NCBI GenBank assembly: GCA_017962105.1 | Contig: JAGCVY010000049.1 | Span: 1 to 53,075, forward strand | Source of the DNA: Lachnospiraceae bacterium | GTDB lineage: Bacteria > Bacillota > Clostridia > Lachnospirales > Lachnospiraceae | Length of the DNA: 53,075 bases | Direction of reading: 5' to 3' | In this document: in pieces, positions 49,013-53,075 of the stretch | Layout of the letters: every line of letters starts with the position of its first letter | How positions within the stretch are numbered: the first letter of the stretch is position 1 | Translations under genes and position numbers: made by a program | Notes under the pieces: model-generated | Seen by the model: only the letters and a program-made list of their open reading frames with translations | The model's database searches: none | What the model was told of the DNA's origin: nothing

Positions 49013-51508
49013 TTACTCGTATTTCAGTTCCGTGACTACGCTCAGCTTCTTACTCTTCCGCATTGTGGAAAGCGAAGCGATGAAGACGATCACGGTAAAT
49101 GCCGCAAGGTAGACCGGCGTGCTCTTCCAGTCGAAGAGGATGTCGAACGGTACGCCCATGTAGTACAACATTCCGGTGACCAGACGGTTCACAAGGAGCG
49201 AGAACGGGATCGCGATGGCGATTGCGATCACCACACACAGCATGCTCTCCGTGAGGATCAGGCGTTTTCTGGAGCCTGCGTTCATTCCCACCGAAGCCAT
49301 GACCGCGAACTCCTTGCGGCGCTGGTGGAAGCAGATCACGATGTTGTTGAAGATACCGATGCTGGAGATCACGATGGCGATGTAGGAGAAGATGGAGATC
49401 AGGTCGACGATCATCGCATTCTGATCGACGTTGTTCTGCATCTCCGTATCGCGGTCCATGTAGGTCGCACCGTATCCGGCAAGCATGGCCTTGAAGGAAT
49501 CCTCCGCCGCCTTCTTATCACCGTTGATGCTAAAGTCGATGCTCTCCGCATCTACGGCATGGTAGATATCCTTCATCTCGCTTCTCTTGATGAGGATGAA
49601 TTTGCCGCCGTTGAAGAGTTTGGCATCCGCGATTGCAGCGATGCGGAAGGTGTGCTTGGTGCCGTTCAGCTCCACCTCAAGGGTGTCGCCGATGTCCATT
49701 TTCATATCCCTTGCGAGGGCCGATGTCATCAGGATCGTGTCGGAAGAGCTCGTAAAATCCTCGTAGCCCCTGCGGTACGGATCTTCCTTCAGGTGCATGT
49801 ACAGGTTCCAGTCTGCATAAGCCTTCGGTTCTACGCCCATGATCATGAGATCCGAATCGTCGTTCTTGCCGACGTGGTACGAGATCGGGTTGATGCTCGA
49901 TGCAACCACATGCTCGTTGTTCTCAAGCTCCGCAATGATCTGCTCCGACGTGTTCACATCGGAGGTCGACGGCAGGATGTTGCTGATACTAAAGTCGTAT
50001 TCCATCTCCTCGTACGCTTCGATGACCACCTTGGTCATGGTCATACCGGTCGAGGCGCAGCTCAGGATACCGTTAAGAGAGATGATCAACAGCACGATGT
50101 TGCTGATGAGAAGCTTCGAAGTGCGGATGTTGTTACAGGCAAGCCACATCGTGGTGTTTCCGCGGAAAATCCTGCACAGCACGTTCATCAGTCCCTTTAC
50201 AAGGGCCGGCGTCACAAGGATGATGCCTACGTAGGAGGCTGTGGTCTCCAGGATACTGATCGGCGTGTAATCCTTGTGGGTGTATGCGCTGGCAACACCC
50301 GCAGCGATCAGCAGCACCGCACCGATGACCGCCTTCACGGCATGCTTCTTATGGGTCTGCTCAACACGGTTTAAGATGACATCCTTCGTCTCGAGCTTTC
50401 CGATCTTGCTGACCGGCTTCCAGGCCGATACCACCGACATCACTACGGCAAATGCCATGCCGAGCAGGACGTAGGTCCAATCGATCGAGAAGGGAAGGTA
50501 GATCCCGTAATCCTTGAGAGGAGATACATACCGGCTGACCGCATAGAGGACGCCCTCGCCGATAACGCATCCTATAACGCCGGCGATCAACGCGTACACA
50601 ACGCTCTCGAGAAGCACGATGCGCTTCACCTGGCCCTTGGTGGAACCCTGGCTTAAGAAGGTTCCGAACACCGGAAGGCGCTCGGTGATGATCAGTTTGA
50701 AGACTCCGCTGATGATCAGCGCGCTTACGATCACCACGATGGCAAGCATGCAGCCCACCGACATATACAGGGAGGAGAGATCTCCGAAGATTGCCACGGT
50801 GTTCATGATGGAAGCCTTCACCGCGGTGTTGTTCTCGTTGAACTGCTTCACCGCATCCTTGACCTCATCATCCGTCGCGTTCTTTCCGGCCTTCGCCGAA
50901 ACGACCTTGGCGTACATCGCATTGTATGCGCCGTTCGCTCCCGTCTGTTCGTTCATCCACTCATAGGGAACGATCACGCTGAAGTTTTCCTTGGTGTCCG
51001 AGTACAGAAGCCCGTCGGTAACGGCAATTCCCTTGACCGTGAACTCCACCGGGAATCCGTACACATTCATCTTGAGCGTATCGCCTGTCTTCAGGCTCCG
51101 CTCCTTCGCTGTCCGCTCGGAAATAATGCATCCGGCTTCGTTGGAGTTTTCGAAGCTCCCGTTCACCATTGCTCCGTCAAAACTCTTTCTGCCTCGCAGA
51201 GAAACATACGTGAGTTTCTCATTTTCCGAGATAACGCCCGTGCCTGCGATCTCGCCGATGAGATCCGTAAGCCCGTCTTTGGTAAAATCATTTTCCGTAA
51301 ACCAGATTCCGTCCGCAGCGTTCAGGGCGATATCCCGGCCCTCCGCTGCCTTCCTCCCGGGCTCCGTGAAGCTGTCTGAGATTGTGTTCATCAATCCCAT
51401 GCAGGTCACCAGAAGCCCCGCGCTGATCGCGACGGAGAGAACCACCAGGATCAACCGGCTCTTTTTCTCCATCATGTTTTTTCGGATGTACCGTAATAGA
51501 ATACCCAA
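49013..51508 (-). CDS. MacB/FtsX-type ABC transporter permease, second system
   Basis: About 831 residues with an N-terminal helix, a large extracytoplasmic domain (about 40-250), helices at about 265-400, a second extracytoplasmic domain (about 520-690) and three C-terminal helices. It is related in plan to the permease at 8986-11385. The frame extends to 51595, but the only good ribosome site, AAGGAGG, lies eight bases before TTG at 51508, which begins LGILLRYIRKNMMEKKSRLIL, a typical N-terminus for the family. TATACT near 51598 is a possible -10 without a -35, seven bases after TTTAAGATT, a possible response-regulator half-site. Confidence 0.9.
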   Translation of the reverse strand: MGILLRYIRKNMMEKKSRLILVVLSVAISAGLLVTCMGLMNTISDSFTEPGRKAAEGRDIALNAADGIWFTENDFTKDGLTDLIGEIAGTGVISENEKLTYVSLRGRKSFDGAMVNGSFENSNEAGCIISERTAKERSLKTGDTLKMNVYGFPVEFTVKGIAVTDGLLYSDTKENFSVIVPYEWMNEQTGANGAYNAMYAKVVSAKAGKNATDDEVKDAVKQFNENNTAVKASIMNTVAIFGDLSSLYMSVGCMLAIVVIVSALIISGVFKLIITERLPVFGTFLSQGSTKGQVKRIVLLESVVYALIAGVIGCVIGEGVLYAVSRYVSPLKDYGIYLPFSIDWTYVLLGMAFAVVMSVVSAWKPVSKIGKLETKDVILNRVEQTHKKHAVKAVIGAVLLIAAGVASAYTHKDYTPISILETTASYVGIILVTPALVKGLMNVLCRIFRGNTTMWLACNNIRTSKLLISNIVLLIISLNGILSCASTGMTMTKVVIEAYEEMEYDFSISNILPSTSDVNTSEQIIAELENNEHVVASSINPISYHVGKNDDSDLMIMGVEPKAYADWNLYMHLKEDPYRRGYEDFTSSSDTILMTSALARDMKMDIGDTLEVELNGTKHTFRIAAIADAKLFNGGKFILIKRSEMKDIYHAVDAESIDFSINGDKKAAEDSFKAMLAGYGATYMDRDTEMQNNVDQNAMIVDLISIFSYIAIVISSIGIFNNIVICFHQRRKEFAVMASVGMNAGSRKRLILTESMLCVVIAIAIAIPFSLLVNRLVTGMLYYMGVPFDILFDWKSTPVYLAAFTVIVFIASLSTMRKSKKLSVVTELKYE

Positions 51509-51661
51509 CTTTGCAACCTCCTTATTGTTTCGGAACCGTTCTTTCGCCGGTTCCCGGCTTTTCGCCTGTGTTCTTTGTTCATCTGACAGTCGCAAGTATA
51601 CCGCCGCAATCTTAAACGGTACTTTACCAAAGATTAGAGTTTCATTAAAACTTCATAACAA

Positions 51662-51702
51662 ACAAAAAAAAGGCAAACGCCCCGCTTCTGCGAAGCATTT
51701 GC
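51662..51702 (-). terminator. Terminator of the 51745 gene
   Basis: AGGCAAA (51669-51675) pairs with TTTGCCT (51696-51702), with further pairing inside. On the minus strand a run of eight T follows. Confidence 0.8.
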
Positions 51703-51744
51703 CTTACCTGTATTTTCAGTATGCGCTATTTTGTCTTTCCGTCT

Positions 51745-52863
51745 TCAACGGTCGAAAATCGGTCGCTGATAGTTATTTACAACGAAAATTTCGTAGTTGT
51801 CATATTCCCCGATATCCGACACTTCTGTCATGACATCCGGCTGGTCAACGTCCTCCCTATCTCCGTGCCCCATGGCCACACCGATAATCTCACCCTGTTT
51901 GTAAAATATCGCACGCAGGTCGTATCCGGAATTTTTGTCCGCGAGGTCCGCCAACCTTGTATCCACTTCGATCGTTTTTACTTTACCCGTGCTATCATCC
52001 CTGATAACGCGGGAACCGGTGACCTCCACGACGGGATTCGTATTGAGTTCCGCTGATATATTGTAATTGTCAATCTCCAGAGAACATTCCGCCGGATCAG
52101 TAATGTTCCCTACCCCAAACATATCCTTGCAGGACATCCTCCCGACATAGACTCCGGTGGAACCCGCCGGGATAGAATTCAGCGTAACCTCGATTCCTTT
52201 TGAATATCCCTCCCATCGCAATGTCGCATACGCCCAGTCGATAAGGAACGAATTGGGATTGGTGATCCGGATGCAAAGGAACGAGTCGTAGTACCCGTCT
52301 TTCGCCGCTCCGACGATGCTGTAACAATGTAGCTCGCCGATCTCCAGGGGCTTTTGAGACAAGGAAAGCTGATACGCCTGATCGAGGGCTTTCGACATCC
52401 TCACGACATGCGGATGTTCCTCTTCCGTTCCTCGGACGTATTTAAGCTCACCTCCGGTCAGAAATCCCCGTTGGTAAATTCGATTTTTCTTGAATTCGAA
52501 CTCATACCCGTCACGGTTTAAAAGCCCGTATGTCGAACTCTGGGATCCGGTCCGTTCGAGGTCAAAGGTTCCTGTCCAGGAGACTTTGTTAAAACTGCCC
52601 TCCGGAATCGGTTCCATCACCATAGCGCGATACGTGTCGAAACCACTCGTCTCTTTCTCATTTGTCTTCTCGTATACCATAAGATCCATACGTCCGTCAT
52701 GAATATACAAGACACAATGGCTGCCGCTATCCAGCTCGCAGGTCCATATCCCATTCAGGTCGTCAATGGTGTACTCCCGGGTATTCATGTAAATCTCATA
52801 CCCGGCCACTGCCGCTACCGTCAACAGCAGCACCAGTGCAAAAACGATCAACCCCTTCTTCAT
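51745..52863 (-). CDS. Membrane-anchored extracytoplasmic protein of unknown function
   Basis: 372 residues with an N-terminal anchor (MKKGLIVFALVLLLTVAAVAGYEIYMN). The rest is soluble and beta-rich: residues about 30-135 look like one module (LNGIWTCELDSGSHCVLYIHDGRMDLMVYEK), residues about 150-260 like an immunoglobulin-like module (FLCIRITNPNSFLIDWAYATLRWEGYSKGIEVTLNSIPAGSTGVYVGR). No family recognised. GGGGG before the ATG. It begins 17 bases after the GNAT gene, so the two may share a transcript. Confidence 0.75.
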   Translation of the reverse strand: MKKGLIVFALVLLLTVAAVAGYEIYMNTREYTIDDLNGIWTCELDSGSHCVLYIHDGRMDLMVYEKTNEKETSGFDTYRAMVMEPIPEGSFNKVSWTGTFDLERTGSQSSTYGLLNRDGYEFEFKKNRIYQRGFLTGGELKYVRGTEEEHPHVVRMSKALDQAYQLSLSQKPLEIGELHCYSIVGAAKDGYYDSFLCIRITNPNSFLIDWAYATLRWEGYSKGIEVTLNSIPAGSTGVYVGRMSCKDMFGVGNITDPAECSLEIDNYNISAELNTNPVVEVTGSRVIRDDSTGKVKTIEVDTRLADLADKNSGYDLRAIFYKQGEIIGVAMGHGDREDVDQPDVMTEVSDIGEYDNYEIFVVNNYQRPIFDR

Positions 52864-52880
52864 CTGCGTCCCCCTTTCTC

Positions 52881-53075
52881 CTACTTTCGGCAGACAAACA
52901 CCAACATTCCGTTGCCATAGGGATCGTCCTCCGCTCCGAATTCCTCCCTCACGAACGTGTATCCCCCCTTCTCGAGCACCCTGGCGGATGCTCCGTTCCC
53001 GTGGACAACACGCCCGTAGCTTACGGTCGCGTTGAACCTGTCAAAGGCAAATTCCGTCATCGCCCTGAGCGCTTC
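52881..53075 (-). CDS. GNAT-family N-acetyltransferase, C-terminal part (cut by window edge)
   Basis: 64 codons enter from the right edge and end at TAG 52881-52883. The translation EALRAMTEFAFDRFNATVSY...GNGASARVLEKGGYTFVREEF is the C-terminal half of a RimJ/RimL-type GNAT acetyltransferase: the N-x-AS-x-RVLEK-x-GY block contacts acetyl-CoA. Substrate unknown. The N-terminal two thirds lie outside the window. Confidence 0.85.
   Translation of the reverse strand, partial: EALRAMTEFAFDRFNATVSYGRVVHGNGASARVLEKGGYTFVREEFGAEDDPYGNGMLVFVCRK

Larger units (their letters stand above)
2899..51297. repeat. Dispersed word CGGAAAATG / CATTTTCCG (about 25 copies)
   Basis: By hand count the 8-mer CATTTTCC begins at 2899, 3745, 6365, 8650, 11145, 11636, 13716, 16595, 18409, 19336, 25776, 27101, 27704, 34371, 38461, 39784, 41262, 45357, 51230 and 51289. 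GGAAAATG begins at 3893, 5389, 12143, 14410, 16069, 21269, 23708, 31895, 33495, 38138, 38198, 41940, 43705, 48063 and 48440. Twenty-five of the 35 extend to the 9-mer CGGAAAATG/CATTTTCCG. Seven lie between genes (5389, 16069, 23708, 25776, 34371, 39784, 48063); the rest are in coding DNA in all three frames (Glu-Asn, Phe-Ser, Arg-Lys-Met, Gly-Lys-Trp). The span given is only the range of copies. Confidence 0.85.

Noticed and set aside
1-53075. tRNA or rRNA genes
   Set aside because: No cloverleaf with CCA-end and T-loop pattern (GGTTCGAATC-like) and no conserved rRNA segment was found on either strand by reading.

Overview
The window looks like chromosomal DNA of a medium-to-high GC member of the Clostridia, most likely Lachnospiraceae. 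This rests on AGGAGG-type ribosome sites, sigma-A promoters, XRE and GntR/YtrA regulators paired with ABC or membrane genes, an NfnAB-type oxidoreductase pair, cytoplasmic carbohydrate-active enzymes and c-di-GMP proteins of Lachnospiraceae style. No rRNA, tRNA, phage or cas gene was seen. Nearly all genes lie on the minus strand. The plus-strand genes are a transposase tail at the left edge, a nuclease-like gene at 29.9 kb and a lipoprotein/two-component operon at 34.5-38.5 kb.

Layout. 1-145: right end of an IS3-family element. 0.2-5.2 kb: flavin reductase, a LacI-fold sensor without a DNA-binding domain, and a FIST-EAL protein. 5.4-8.9 kb: two-component system and a neurotransmitter:sodium symporter-type transporter. 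9.0-12.2 kb: MacB/Bce-like ABC permease and ATPase. 12.4-16.0 kb: GntR(YtrA)-regulated operon with two ABC ATPases and two membrane proteins, behind a consensus promoter with an operator-like inverted repeat. 16.1-19.8 kb: paired ABC exporter half-transporters. 20.1-23.5 kb: sensor with a beta-propeller ectodomain and an HD-GYP output. 23.8-25.7 kb: GH36 alpha-galactosidase with a perfect palindrome inside its promoter. 25.9-27.9 kb: XRE regulator, small membrane protein, lipoprotein. 28.0-29.6 kb: alpha/beta hydrolase. 29.9-31.14 kb: an AT-richer PD-(D/E)XK-like gene followed by four hairpin repeats spaced at exactly 73 nt. 31.2-34.3 kb: NUDIX-HD protein and 5'-nucleotidase lipoprotein operon. 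34.5-38.5 kb: carbohydrate-binding-like lipoprotein with response regulator and histidine kinase. 38.6-42.1 kb: CE15-like esterase and NfnBA. 42.2-47.9 kb: very large YD-repeat lipoprotein, small membrane protein, patatin phospholipase, DUF6440-like protein. 48.2-51.5 kb: a second MacB-like ABC pair. 51.7-53.1 kb: membrane-anchored protein and a GNAT acetyltransferase cut by the window edge.

Two signals are not explained by the gene list. First, the 9-mer CGGAAAATG/CATTTTCCG occurs about 25 times (35 times for the 8-mer without the outer base), in coding DNA in all three reading frames and in gaps, where about 0.4 copies would be expected by chance. It behaves like a genome-wide signal word (uptake, Chi-like or nucleoid site). 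Second, four 34-nt palindromes start at 30883, 30956, 31029 and 31102, a strict 73-nt period with 39-nt spacers, next to a PD-(D/E)XK-like gene of foreign composition. A related single copy lies at 19942. No function is established for either.
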